Source of the DNA: Panulirus ornatus
Lineage: Eukaryota; Arthropoda; Malacostraca; Decapoda; Palinuridae
Length of the DNA stretch: 64,000 nt
Direction of reading: 5' to 3'
Assembly: GCF_036320965.1 (NCBI RefSeq)
Contig: NC_092271.1
Span: forward strand, 29,888,536-29,952,535
Numbering within the stretch: position 1 is the stretch's first letter; each line of letters begins with the position of its first letter. Under the pieces are notes generated by a model. It saw only the letters and a program-made list of their open reading frames with translations. It was not told the DNA's origin and searched no databases. A program made the position numbers and the translations under genes. Shown one piece after another: positions 46,700 through 57,954 of this stretch.

Positions 46700-48562
46700 G
46701 TAAACATATATATGGATATAAGTAGAGGAAATAGAAAGGTCACTGTGTGCGGTACATTGTCATGTATTCGATAAGAAAATGAAGCGGGCGGGAGAATGCT
46801 GGTCTTGGTGGATCAATATTGTTGGTTGTGGTGAGCCACATGAGGGTCGCAGGCCGCCTTAATGAAGGCTGGAGGAGTTTCAATATTCACCATCATACTG
46901 TCAGTCCTTAAGATATGAATATCCATAACATCACAAATTCAGGTGTAATCAAAGCTTGATTAAAGTTTCCAGTAAGTGTTTTCATTCCTTGGTTGGTAAT
47001 GTGAACGTGCTGTACAGCCAGGGCGGCCTGCCTGCACGGTAGAGCGTCTTGCTATTATTAAACTCACTGAACCGCCGCTTTATGTCAGCCTAGATTTATA
47101 CAGAGGTGGTTATTTGGGTATGCCTACTGGCACATTGTGAACATCTAGTATATGATTTTCTTTATGCAAAAATTTCCTTGGAGCGCATGCACTAACCTTC
47201 AGTGTAAAACTGATGATGAGTGTCACATATATATTTGGTGCAGACATTTCTCTTCATGTAGAGATCCTACAGATGAAAGAGATACAAGAGTGACAGGTCA
47301 ACCATAACAACAACTTTCTTAGCATGGAGAGGTTGTGTAAGTGGAGACACTTGTCTCACGTGATTCGTCACCAATGAGTCTAAAATGAGAATGTAATAAA
47401 CTCTTATGATAATGTGGACGTCCACGTTTCACTTTAACACGGCAAGCCATCAGCACTGTGAGTCTAGGTTGAAAGTGTGTATGGCTGATTTCAAAAGCTG
47501 AACGTACGTATGTATCTGATCCACACGTGGAACATGGTGATGATACTAGACAGGAAGGTAGTTATATAGAAACATTGTTGGCAACGTTTACAGATGAATT
47601 ATGAAAAATGTCGCATGTTGTGCCGTGATAAGAGCTAACTCATTATAACCAGGGTTCATTCACTCACACAAAATTGTTTATCGATCACTTTGTTGGTGAC
47701 GGGAGGAGAGGTTGGGTGGTACTGGAAGAGACTGAAAAAAAGTAAGGCATCACAGACGAAATGTGAAGACAATGGTAGATAGTGAAGCTGAGGAGATACT
47801 GAAGCAAAGGAGGAGGTGATTCTTATGAAGCAAGATACGGCTGGAGTGAAAAGGAGGCTAGAGTACAGCAATATGAATCTGGGGTGAAGCAAGGAAGGTG
47901 GAGATGATGAGTGCGGATAATGGGTGTATGGTGAAGCAAATGAGGCGGGACCAGGAGAGAGTGAGAGGGTAAGAAGCAAGGTGTATGGAGTGAAATGACG
48001 CCTGAATGCTCTTGTGCCCAAGTATGTATAGCAGGAGGGGCTGAAGCTCCGCCGATAGCGTTGATTTTGTTGGCGTGGCCACCAAGTGCATTACGGTGGG
48101 CCGTGGAGGTATCATTAGGCGGTCTTTGATTTGCTTGAGAGAGAGACGGGCGTACCTCCTGTTACGAAGGTCAGGGTCAACATCCTACTTGCCTGTAACG
48201 CTCACGTTACGTGGGGTTACATGACGTCTTTGTTCTGTCACGAAACCGGGCCAGGTATTGGCCGAGGCGTGAGGGCTTGCTGCTGGCGGACAGATGTTCA
48301 GGGCGTGTGGCGCGTCGCTGCAAAATGACACTACTGACATCATCAGTGAGGCGAAGGCCTATGTTCACCCCTGGCTGGCTGGCTGGCTGGCCTCGGCCTC
48401 TCACAACTCACCGTAGGAGCAGAGGTCCAGCCGTCATGTTGCTGGTGTGTTGACACTCGCGGCTGAACCCTCGGCACACTGAGGAGCTGCATCTCAGTGT
48501 TGGCTCAGAGAAAATACGTAATGTAAAGGTGTCTAAACCTATGAAAAATAATTTGAATCGTT

Positions 48563-48564
<2 letters not shown>
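46699..48564. other. Anonymous, apparently single-copy sequence
   Basis: No gene, RNA or element recognised on either strand. A short (CTGG)n patch occurs at 48371-48391. Confidence 0.5.

Positions 48565-48643
<79 letters not shown>
48565..48643. repeat. (CT)n microsatellite
   Basis: About 39 CT units. Confidence 0.97.
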
Positions 48644-48646
<3 letters not shown>

Positions 48647-48782
48647 CATTTCCCCTGGTGAACAACATTCATATGTTGAAGCTGGAAAAAGTTGACATGA
48701 TATTTTCATTTGTTCTCCAAACAAAACTATTATTTTTTATGACAAAAAAGAAATAAAGTTTTGTATTGGCGCGTTAACCTAG

Positions 48783-49113
48783 CAGCCATGACACTGTGGG
48801 CGGTACAGTGGCAGCCATGACAATGTGGGCGGTACAGAGGCAGCCATGACAATGTGGGCGGTACAGTGGCAGCCATGACAATGTGGGCGGTACAGAGGCA
48901 GCCATGACAATGTTGGCGGTACAGTGGCAGCCATGACACCCTGTGGGCGGTACAGTGGCAGCCATGACACCCTGTGGGCGGTACAGTGGCAGCCATGACA
49001 CCCTGTGGGCGGTACAGTGGCAGCCATGACACCCTGTGGGCGGTACAGTGGCAGCCATGACACCCTGTGGGCGGTACAGTGGCAGCCATGACACCCTGTG
49101 GGCGGTACAGTGG
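48783..49113. repeat. 29/31-bp minisatellite with a length switch
   Basis: About eleven units with the core GGTACAGTGGCAGCCATGAC. The left five have ACAATGTGGGC (29 bp) and the right six have ACACCCTGTGGGC (31 bp). Two left units have AGAGG for AGTGG. Confidence 0.96.
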
Positions 49114-49191
49114 TCGTTGTATCCAGTGTCATTTTTTAGTTATGAGGTAGGCAACCTCATCCCTGTAATGACAGTAGCACAGTGATCATTA

Positions 49192-49478
49192 CACAAATAT
49201 ACCAGGATCACACGGCAGGATATACCAGGATCACACGGCAGGATATACCAGGATCACACGGCAGGATATACCAGGATCACACGGCAGGATATACCAGGAT
49301 CACACGGCATGATATACCAGGATCACACGGCAGGATATACCAGGATCACACGGCATGATATACCAGGATCACACGGCATGATATGCCAGGATCACACGGC
49401 ATGATATACCAGGATCACACGGCATGATATACCAGGATCACACGGCTGGACATATGAGGATCACACGGCTGGATATCA
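49192..49478. repeat. 23-bp minisatellite, about 12 copies
   Basis: Tandem units with the core ATACCAGGATCACACGGCAG. GCAGGATA units occupy the left and GCATGATA units the right; the last two are diverged (GCTGGACATATGAGG). Confidence 0.96.
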
Positions 49479-49557
49479 TGTGAAGCATTTAGTTAATAAC
49501 ACTAGACGACTTGCACTTTAATTTCCTCTCTCTGTGTAAAGTGCTGTTGTCTGACAC

Positions 49558-50012
49558 TGCTGAACACTGCATCATGTTCCCCCACTGGTGACAACTGCAT
49601 CATGTTCCCCCACTGGTGACAACTGCATCATGTTCCCCCACTGGTGACAACTGCATCATGTTCCCCCACTGCTGAACACTGCATCATGTTCCCCCACTGC
49701 TGAACACTGCATCATGTTCCCCCACTGCTGAACACTGCATCATGTTCCCCCACTGGTGATAACTGCATCATGTTCCCCCACTGGTGATAACTGCATCATG
49801 TTCCCCCACTGGTGATAACTGCATCATGTTCCCCCACTGCTGAACACTGCATCATGTTCCCCCACTGCTGAACACTGCATCATGTTCCCCCACTGGTGAT
49901 AACTGCATCATGTTCCCCCACTGGTGATAACTGCATCATGTTCCCCCACTGCTGAACACTGCATCATGTTCCCCCACTGGTGATAACTGCATCATGTTCC
50001 CCCACTGGTGAT
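49558..50012. repeat. 28-bp minisatellite, about 16 copies
   Basis: Tandem units with the core TGCATCATGTTCCCCCACTG. Three types (GGTGACAA, GGTGATAA, GCTGAACA) are arranged in runs of two to four, giving a partial higher-order pattern. Confidence 0.97.
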
Positions 50013-50091
50013 AATTACCGGACGTTACTCAGTGGTGGATATGTATCGCAGGGGAATGATTATTGTCCACTTACGTCGTGGGTGGCGCCGG

Positions 50092-50246
50092 CGCCTGGGT
50101 CGAGATTGAGGGTTAGAAATCCTCTCCTCCTGCATTATCACTTTCTAAAGGATGTACCAAAAGAGGGAGCCTAGCCAGGATTTGTCCTCCTGGGCTCAGT
50201 CGTCTGTTCCTGGTGCTTCCTAACGGAGGCGGGAAACGAGGAGCTA
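50092..50246 (+). mobile_element. Old SINE-B copy
   Basis: Follows SINE-B in order: GAAATCCTCTCCTCCTGCA near 50117, an AAAGAGGGAGCC block near 50159, CTCAGTCGTCTGTTCC near 50194 and AACGGAGGCGGGAAACG near 50222. The 5' 60-70 bp are missing and the rest is strongly diverged. The terminal hairpin is no longer recognisable. Confidence 0.6.
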
Positions 50247-51655
50247 ACGTAAAAGAAAGATGAATTTGGTTAATTTATTAATGATGATGAAGGCTGGTGG
50301 CGAGAGCGACGTGCAGAACATGAGGTGGATTGTGTTGACTACTGTGTCTGTCCTCATCGACCAGCGTATCATAGTGACATCTGTTGGTTTCTTTTTTTCT
50401 TTCAGTTTGGACAATCAGTCATGAAGGTATTTTTTCTTTCTTGTTATTAACTCTCATAGTTACTTATCTCTTGTCAGGCCGACACACCAGGGTAGCTGTC
50501 TGACAGATGACAAACCTCACACTTTACATTACGTGCTGGAACCTGGGCCCGTCGTGAAGCCTCACACCCGTATTAAGACCTGCTTATAACTTTAGTAACC
50601 AAGACTTTTCTTATGTTCTATAAAAGTCGGAAGATGATATCACTATGTGATGTTAGTGTCGAGGTCACACCTTTTCTGGTGATTCTACAAACTTTACACA
50701 ACAGAGAAACAGACGAAGTTAATTACATATCCAAACTATTCTGTCATTTCCTGTAATTGGAATTACCAAAACGAAACACAACAACTTCATAACAGAACTA
50801 ACCCGTGTAAAATTCGTTAACGGGATTAACTGAAGTATGTGTTATACACTTTGCTGCTCGGTCTAGGGGCCTACCCATACCTGGCATCAGAGGGTGGGTG
50901 AGTGTGTACAGGAGCACGACCCACACCATCATGTGGCCTGGATCACACCCACCTACACCCGATCATATAAACTTACTGCACGACCAACATCCATACACAA
51001 CAGCTATCAAGAAAATCAATATCTATCGATTCTTTCTGTTCGTTATCTTTATGAACTATTTCTCGGGTTGTCTATTTTTGGAATTCGGTATTTTTTTTTT
51101 TTTTTTGCATTCGTTAACTATTTTCGTTGTACGTCTCAGATCAGTCTAATATAATTGTGTCTGACATATTTACCCTCGGACGGGGATGGGAGTGAGTCGC
51201 TCCTGAGGGTGGTGGGACTTTCTGTGGGGCATCCTGCGAGGGGCACATCTATCGCCCCAACATCCTCTTCATGAGGGCGAGATTGTGGGCAGCTCTACCA
51301 CACTGAGCAGCCTCTCTGTGAGTGCTGGGGAGACAAATCTACCACCTTAGCAGCTACTCCAAACGTCATAGCAGCCACGGGTGGTGCTACCATCACCCAC
51401 CAAACTTCTCAAATGTGTTCTTGGTGCGAGCCTCCAGGTTCATTATCACTGTTGATAACATCATTAATCCCGTCAATATCCCTGGGAAGCCGGCCTTTAT
51501 TTCTCTTACACTCGATATTCACTTGTCTTCCATCTTGTTCTTTTCTCATATTCACTTTGATATTCATATTCTTATTCTTGTTCGTTTTCTGTGAATCATC
51601 TTAAACCGTTTTCGATCTCATCTTCTTCCTCTCTGCTTCCTTAGATTGAAAGTGT
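50247..51655. other. Anonymous sequence with a T-run
   Basis: No gene, RNA or element recognised; a run of about 17 T lies at 51090-51106. Confidence 0.5.
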
Positions 51656-51960
51656 CACTCCTCACCGTCCCATCCTCACCGTCCCATCCTCACCTTCCCA
51701 TCCTCACCGTCCCATCTTCACCGTGCCATCCTCACTGTCCCATCCACACCATTCCGTCCTAACCGTCCCATCCTCACCGTCCCATCCTCACCATCCCATC
51801 TTCACCGTCCCATCCTCACTGTCCTATCCTCACCGTCCTATCCTCACCGTCCCATCTTCACCGTTCCATCTTCACCATCCCATCCTCACTGTCCCATCCT
51901 CACTGTCCCATCCTCACCTTCCCATCCTCACCGTCCCATCCTCACCTTGCCATCCAGGAC
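51656..51960. repeat. 15-bp minisatellite, about 20 copies
   Basis: Tandem CTCACCGTCCCATCC units (15 bp) with frequent CTG/CTT, TTC and CAT variants. The plus-strand frame (repeated HPHRP/SSPSH) is a product of the repeat. Confidence 0.95.
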
Positions 51961-52025
51961 TGGGAAGATGGAAAATGAAACTCCCTACCTCTGTTGATGA
52001 TTCTTACAGGAAATACTCAGGTATG

Positions 52026-52029
<4 letters not shown>

Positions 52030-52094
<65 letters not shown>
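52030..52094. repeat. (AT)n at the LINE-A 3' end
   Basis: About 30 AT units, preceded by GTATGTATGT, next to the A-rich 3' tail of LINE-A. Confidence 0.97.
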
Positions 52095-52096
<2 letters not shown>

Positions 52097-52857
52097 TTTT
52101 GCTTTGTCGCTGTTTCCCGCGTTTGCGAGGTAGCGCAAGGAAACAGACGAAAGAAATGGCCCAACCCATCCCCATACACATGTATATACATACGTCCACA
52201 CACGCAAATATACATACCTACACAGCTTTCCATGGTTTACCCCAGTCGCTTCACATGCCCTGATTCAATCCACTGACAGCATGTCAACCCCGGTATACCA
52301 CATCGATCCAATTCACTCTATTCCTTGCCCGCCTTTCACCCTCCTGCATGTTCAGGCCCCGATCACACAAAATCTTTTTCACTCCATCTTTCCACCTCCA
52401 ATTTGGTCTCCCACTTCTCCTCGTTCCCTCCACCTCCGACACATATAACCTCTTGGTCAATCTTTCCTCACTCATTCTCTCCATGTGACCAAACCATTTC
52501 AAAACACCCTCTTCTGCTCTCTCAACCACGCTCTTTTTATTTCAACACATCTCTCTTACCCTTACGTTACTTACTCGATCAAACCACCTCACACCACACA
52601 TTGTCCTCAAACATCTCATTTCCAGCACATCCATCCTCCTGCGCACAACTCTATCCATAGCCCACGCCTCGCAACCATACAACATTGTTGGAACCACTAT
52701 TCCTTCAAACATACCCATTTTTGCTTTCCGAGATAATGTTCTCGACTTCCACACATTCTTCAAGGCTTCCAGAATTTTCGCCCCCTCCCCCATCCTATGA
52801 TTCACTTCCGCTTCCATGGTTCCATCCGCTGCCAGATCCACTCCCAGATATCTAAAA
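52095..52857 (-). mobile_element. LINE-A copy, 5'-truncated, short
   Basis: Carries the short form of the 3' UTR, like the nested copy at 24731, and the C-terminal coding part. The frames at 52542-52841 and 52284-52529 are contiguous except for one nonsense codon: TGA where the other copies have GGA in the MCGNKK segment. The 5' end passes into (AT)n at 52858. Otherwise well preserved, so probably a fairly recent insertion. Confidence 0.9.
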
Positions 52858-52880
52858 CATATATATATATATATATATAT
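52858..52880. repeat. (AT)n between LINE-A and SINE-B
   Basis: About 11 AT units joining the LINE-A 5' truncation to the A-rich tail of an antisense SINE-B. Confidence 0.95.
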
Positions 52881-53118
52881 CTTCTTTTTCTTTCATACTA
52901 TTCGCCATTTCCCGCATTAGCGAGGTAGCGTTGAGAACAGAGGACTAGGCCCTTGAGGGAATATCCTCACCTGGGCCCCTTCTCTGTTCCCTCTTTTGGA
53001 AAATTAAAAAAAAAAGTGAGAGGGGGGATTTCCAGCCCCCCGCTCCCTCCCCTTTTAGTCGCCTTCTACGACACGCAGGGAATACGTGGGAAGTATTCTT
53101 TCTCCCCTATCCCCAGGG

Positions 53119-53121
<3 letters not shown>
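52881..53121 (-). mobile_element. SINE-B, nearly complete, antisense
   Basis: On the minus strand it runs from CCCTGGGGATAGGGG near 53118 to the shared terminal hairpin (CTCGC-TAAT-GCGGG near 52912-52925) and an A-rich tail (52881-52891). High similarity to the copy at 7906 except for a shorter internal A/T run. Flanked by (AT)n on both sides. Confidence 0.8.

Positions 53122-53186
<65 letters not shown>
53122..53186. repeat. (AT)n after SINE-B
   Basis: About 32 AT units at the 5' end of the antisense SINE-B. Confidence 0.97.
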
Positions 53187-53187
<1 letters not shown>

Positions 53188-53264
53188 TTGGGAGATATGC
53201 ATGAACAAATGCATGGCAGACTTTGTATAGTTATATCCTCTTGTCCTGACAGTGGGCGATATCA

Positions 53265-54137
53265 TTTTTCTGTACACTGCTGTGTACTGTACACTGCTGT
53301 GTACTGTACATTGCTGTGTACTGTACACTGCTGTGTACTGTACATTGCTGTGTATTGTACACTGCTGTGTACTGTACACTGCTGTGTACTGTACATTGCT
53401 GTGTACTGTACACTGCTGTGTACTGTACACTGCTGTGTAGTGTACACTACTGTGTACTGTACACTACTGTGTACTGTACACTGCTGTGTACTGTACACTG
53501 CTGTGTACTGTACACTACTGTGTACTGTACACTGCTGTGTACTGTACACTGCTGTGTAGTGTACGCTGCTGTGTACTGTACACTACTGTGTACTGTACAC
53601 TGCTGTGTACTGTACACTACTGTGTACTGTACACTGCTGTGTACTGTACACTACTGAGTACTGTACACTACTGTGTACTGTACACTGCTGTGTAGTGTAC
53701 GCTTCTGTGTAGTGTACGCTGCTGTGTAGTGTACACTGCTGTGTACTGTACACTGCTGTGTACTGTACACTACTGTGTACTGTACACTACTGTGTACTGT
53801 ACACTGCTGTGTACTGTACACTGCTGTGTAGTGTAGGCTGCTGTGTAGTGTACACTGCTGTGTACTGTACACTGCTGTGGACTGTACACTGCTGTGTAGT
53901 GTACGTAGCTGTGTACTGTACACTGCTGTGTACTGTACACTGCTGTGTACTGTACACTGCTGTGTAGTGTACGCTGCTGTGTAGTGTACGCTGCTGTGTA
54001 CTGTACACTGCTGTGTACTGTACACTGCTGTGTAGTGTACGCTGCTGTGTAGTGTACGCTGCTGTGTGCTGTACACTGCTGTGTACTGTACACTGCTGTG
54101 TAGTGTACGCTGCTGTGTAGTGTACGCTGCTGTGTAT
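53265..54137. repeat. 17-bp palindromic minisatellite, about 51 copies
   Basis: The unit is GTGTACTGTACACTGCT (17 bp). Each contains GTGTAC-T-GTACAC, an inverted repeat with a 1-nt centre, and across units GTACAC-TGCT-GTGTAC. Variants are GTAGTGTAC and GTACGCTGC, which concentrate right of 53690. Frames of up to 157 aa on both strands are repeat artefacts. Confidence 0.97.
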
Positions 54138-54399
54138 CATCAACCACATATCTAAGATCAAAAGGTGACGGATAATATTTCGTGTATTTAGAAAGCGACA
54201 TTTGGTAATAATATTGATCTAGTTATGTATTCATCTATCTAACTGTCTCTTATCTAATCATCTATCCATCTTTCATCCATTATCTATCTATCTAGATATA
54301 TAAATAGATAATTTCTCACACTTGGGAATCAAAGCATAGCAAAAACACATACGACATTTTGGGGTTGGCCTTTATCTAGTTTCAAGACAAAGTAGAGAT
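54138..54399. other. Anonymous sequence with (ATCT)-rich patch
   Basis: Short TATC/ATCT repeats at 54225-54300; no gene recognised. Confidence 0.55.
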
Positions 54400-54429
54400 G
54401 GGAGGGAGGGAGGGAGGGAGGGGGGGGGA
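54400..54429 (+). repeat. (GGGA)n / G-run, potential G-quadruplex
   Basis: Six GGGA units followed by nine or more G. Confidence 0.9.
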
Positions 54430-54611
54430 TCGATGACGCTACCCTTCATAGAACTTATATAGCTTCCGTCTGGCACAAAATTCTTCTCTAACAAGACGCG
54501 CTAAACACGGCGGAAGTTGTTAGTTAGATAATATGCGAACGTCAGTCACAGGCCACAAGGAGTCCGTCAGAAATTAAAGATATTATGAACGACTGAAACC
54601 ACTGAGAACAG

Positions 54612-54649
54612 CGTGTGTATGTATGTATGTATGTATGTATGTATGTATG
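54612..54649. repeat. (TGTA)n microsatellite
   Basis: About nine TGTA units. Confidence 0.95.
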
Positions 54650-54693
54650 CTGTTGGAGGGCGTTCTATGTTTCGTGAAAGTTCGTGTTCATTT

Positions 54694-54696
<3 letters not shown>

Positions 54697-54766
<70 letters not shown>
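54697..54766. repeat. (AT)n microsatellite
   Basis: About 35 AT units with no visible element on either side. Confidence 0.97.
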
Positions 54767-54769
<3 letters not shown>

Positions 54770-55176
54770 AGGACAAGAATGAGAGGAGGGTAGGAGGATG
54801 AGGAAGTCAGCTACAGCTCACCTGCAGTGGTAGGGTCGGCGTGCGTGATGGCGGCACCAGGACCTGCAGGTCTGGTGGAAACTTCGGGTCTTGTGTGGAC
54901 TTCCTCTACCTTGTATGTGGATGATGCTCAGCCTGGCGTTATCACTTTACCTGTGTATACTTCAGAAAGCAACACTTATTGGAAACTGTTCTGCTCCTCT
55001 GATCATAACACCAGGTTATCCAGGTTGAAAGTTTGCAAGTGTGTGGATGCAAAGTTGCATTTATGGGACTAAACACCTTACATCAGATCTCCACAAAGTC
55101 GAGTCACAAGACACGATGGACAACACCTGCTGCCGGTGCACACACACTCACACACTCACACACACACCTACACTCA
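54767..55176. other. Anonymous sequence with CACACT-rich patch
   Basis: No gene recognised; CACACT-type repeats at 55137-55176 immediately precede the candidate exon. Confidence 0.45.
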
Positions 55177-55179
55177 CAC

Positions 55180-55398
55180 CGGGGAGCTACAACGTCAGTG
55201 TCGCCGATGGTAACAGTGTGAGAGTGTTGGTGAGAGCGTGGAGGGAGAGCGGTGGTGGTGTGAGCTCAGGAGGAGAGCCGCCGCCGCTGCCGCGCTCCTA
55301 CCACAGGGAACTAGACTACAGAGGGTCGGTCCGCGCCCTGGGTCAGGCTGCCTGGGGCGCGACACTCCCGCGTCCTCACGTACAATTCGATATTTAGG
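55180..55398 (+). other. Candidate terminal coding exon, unidentified
   Basis: An unusually GC-rich open stretch that is not a simple repeat. The peptide includes SYNVSVADGNSVRVLVRAW, then a Gly/Ser/Pro-rich segment and SYHRELDYRGSVRALGQAA, ending HVQFDI and a TAG. Possible acceptors are the AGs at about 55184 and 55199 (ACGTCAG), but the upstream tract is CA-rich rather than pyrimidine-rich. About 75 nt downstream, CCACCCACCTCAG/ATAATGGG and GATG/GTAAGT (55447-55507) would bound a mini-exon in an open frame. I recognise no family; it may be chance. Confidence 0.28.
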
Positions 55399-56141
55399 CA
55401 GTGTGTGTAGCTATTGATTGACCTATGGCCCTCTGCCCTCCCGGCGGCTCCACCCACCTCAGATAATGGGTCCTATCAAGATTACAGAAACGTTTGTGAT
55501 GGTAAGTGAGGGAAAAGTCGCCCTGGAGACCACGCCATTATTCTTAAATTTTGGTGACGGTGACACCAGACGTACACAAACTACGTACGTTCACATGATG
55601 ATCTGTGGCAGGCATTACCTGACGTCTTCTTCCTCAGGTCTTCCATCTAGCGAAGACAAACTTTAACAATAACATTATGGAATCATTTATAAAAATATTG
55701 TTATGTTGAAGAGGCGTGAGGTGGCGGAGAGATGCACTCGCATGTTTTTAGATGAGGGCGTGTACATCAAGTACAGCACTAAACCTCACACCTGCTCAGT
55801 GCACCAATTAACGGTTTTTAATCATTATGTAAAAACAATGAAGAGAAAAAGAGCTAATCATCTTTCAGAGTACCATTAGTTTTGGTAAACGTTTTATATT
55901 TCGAAACTTTTTTTTAAACAGATTTCACTTTAAACCAAAGTGACAGATGGGGGAGGACGTACATCACCGTGGCCCGGTAGACCTCCCGTTGGCAAGTTTC
56001 AGACAGAACTTCATGTCTGTTGCAGGTATCTTGATGAACATATTTCGTTGTTTCTTGGTTAGGAATGTGCTCTCAGGAGAGTACACTGTGAGAGGAGGGT
56101 GACTAGGGAGAGTGGACTGTGAGTGGTGAGTGGTGGGTGAC

Positions 56142-56142
<1 letters not shown>
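55399..56142. other. Anonymous sequence with a strong splice-donor-like site
   Basis: Apart from the GATG/GTAAGTG site at about 55497-55507, no gene feature is recognised. Confidence 0.4.

Positions 56143-56209
<67 letters not shown>
56143..56209. repeat. (GA)n microsatellite
   Basis: About 33 GA units. Confidence 0.97.
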
Positions 56210-56213
<4 letters not shown>

Positions 56214-56802
56214 TCAGGAGGTAGATCTGTGGAGGCGGACGCAGGGGTGTCATCTATATGATAAGCAATTAATTTCTCAATTAGTTAAAGTCTTCATTAC
56301 TTGGTTTATAACGAGAAAAGCTGCCGGTAATTAACCTAGTAATTACATGTGTAACGAGCATGTGTCGTGACGGTGGCGGTAATCTCTTGATGACGACAAA
56401 TAATTACCAGAAGAGGCCGCAGGGTAATTATTGCTGACAGAATATTATCTCCCACCTGACGCTCCTCCTGACACTGGCTTACCTGAAAATCTTACTCACA
56501 TGCAAAGGTCCGACCTCGACTTCATGATGATAAGAATAACATACCCTCCACCAGGGGAAGAACTCTCGCTATAGTAAGCGTTTGTACTCATGGGGAGAGA
56601 TGTAAATAAACATATTTCAGTAATAAGATTATAACTAAGGAAAAAGACACATTCAGTAACAATACATTCTTAAGGACTGGCGACCGTAAGGGTAATCCAG
56701 AGTAAAGTAAGTCTTGGCTAACAAGAAGAACTCTGTCACTCACAAGATGCTACAAGTGTCTTGCTGCGAGGATGTCTGATCTGAGCTTCTGCCATCACGT
56801 TC
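56210..56802. other. Anonymous sequence
   Basis: No gene, RNA or element recognised. Confidence 0.5.
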
Positions 56803-56998
56803 CATGTTTGTGTAACGTCCAGGTACAGTGTTCACGTGATGTGACGCCGCTCATGTTTGTGTAACGTCCAGGTACAGTGTTCACGTGATGTGACGCCGCT
56901 CATGTTTGTGTAACGTCCAGGTACAGTGTTCACGTGATGTGACGCCGCTCATGTTTGTGTAACGTCCAGGTACAGTGTTCACGTGATGTGACGTCGCT
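56803..56998. repeat. 49-bp minisatellite, 4 copies, each with CACGTG
   Basis: CATGTTTGTGTAACGTCCAG starts at 56803, 56852, 56901 and 56950; units are identical apart from GCC/GTC in the last. Each holds the palindrome CACGTG (an E-box) and ends GTGACGCCGCT. Confidence 0.97.
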
Positions 56999-56999
56999 C

Positions 57000-57045
57000 A
57001 TGAACACGTCACGGTCAGGAACGCTAACTATTCTACCATTTCCAT
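57000..57045 (-). mobile_element. tRNA-derived SINE (family 2) head fragment
   Basis: On the minus strand TGGTAGAATAGTTAGCG continues into TCCTGACCGTGACG, matching the A-box end of the SINE at 42930-43123. The B-box half is absent and the break coincides with the end of the 49-bp array. Confidence 0.65.
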
Positions 57046-57454
57046 CTATAATACGAAGAAAGTATGTTCACCGCCCATGGCAGAGGCATTGCCCCTGGTG
57101 TTGTGCTGTACACCACATGATGATATCATAAACTTTATCCATGAGAAGCAACGCATGAATGATCACTTCTCTAGACCCAGACGATTTTGATCTTCCTCTC
57201 TTTCTTTTATGGGAACGTTGCTCGCTCTAACAGTAAACTGTGTATGCAAACTTCATGTTATGAGAGAAATGCATAATGAATCTTAGATTGTAAAATACGT
57301 GTATTGAAGCGTTGGAGCAACACCATCGCTCGAAGCCAATGAAGAATATCATCAAGTATGTACAGAGCTTTCTCACGGCGCACCACCATCGTGGGATATC
57401 TTATACTGGAGACGCAGTATGTATGTATGTATATTTGTATGTATATATGTATGT
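57046..57454. other. Anonymous sequence with a (GTAT)-rich patch
   Basis: A degenerate TATG/GTAT tract lies at 57415-57454, directly before the LINE-A 3'-UTR piece. Confidence 0.5.
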
Positions 57455-57800
57455 ATGGTTTCGATGCATTACACATGACAGCTAGAGACTGCGTGTGAAC
57501 AAATGTGGCCTTGTTGTCTTTACTTAGCGCTACCTTGCGCGCGCGCGGGGGGAGGTGGGTGCCATTTCATGTGTGGCGAGTTGGCGACGAGAATAGATGA
57601 AGGCAGCATGTATGGATATGTACATGTGTATATATGTATGTGTATGTATATGTATGTATACGTTGAAATGTATAGGTATGTATGTGCGTGTGTGGACGTG
57701 TATGTATATACATGTGTATGTGGGTGGGTTGGGCTATTCTTTCGTCTGTTTCCTTGCACTATCTCGCTAAAGCGGAAAACAGCGACTAAGTATAATAGAA
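57455..57800 (+). mobile_element. LINE-A 3'-UTR copy, long-UTR form
   Basis: In sense orientation it begins at GTTTCGATGCATTACACATG, passes the CTAGAGACTGCGTGTGAAC segment, two GCGCTACC/GCACTATC motifs (57527 and 57755 regions), and ends AGCGACTAAGTATAATAGAA. The terminal hairpin is altered (CTCGC-TAAA-GCGGA). Coding sequence is absent by 5' truncation. Confidence 0.85.
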
Positions 57801-57954
57801 AACAGATAAATATGTGTGTATGTACGAGTGAGAATTAGAGAAGTTCAAGGAAGGAGAGAGATTAAGAGAGCTGTGGCTGAAATGGGAAAGAAAATAATCT
57901 ATAATCCAGGAATTCATGAGACACGTGTGGCGAGTTTTGCTTCTTATCCCTGTG
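57801..57954. other. Anonymous sequence
   Basis: No gene recognised. Confidence 0.4.

Noticed and set aside
49558..50012. CRISPR-like regular repeats
   Set aside because: Units follow one another directly with no unique spacers, and the window is eukaryotic in character; it is a minisatellite. The same applies to the other arrays.
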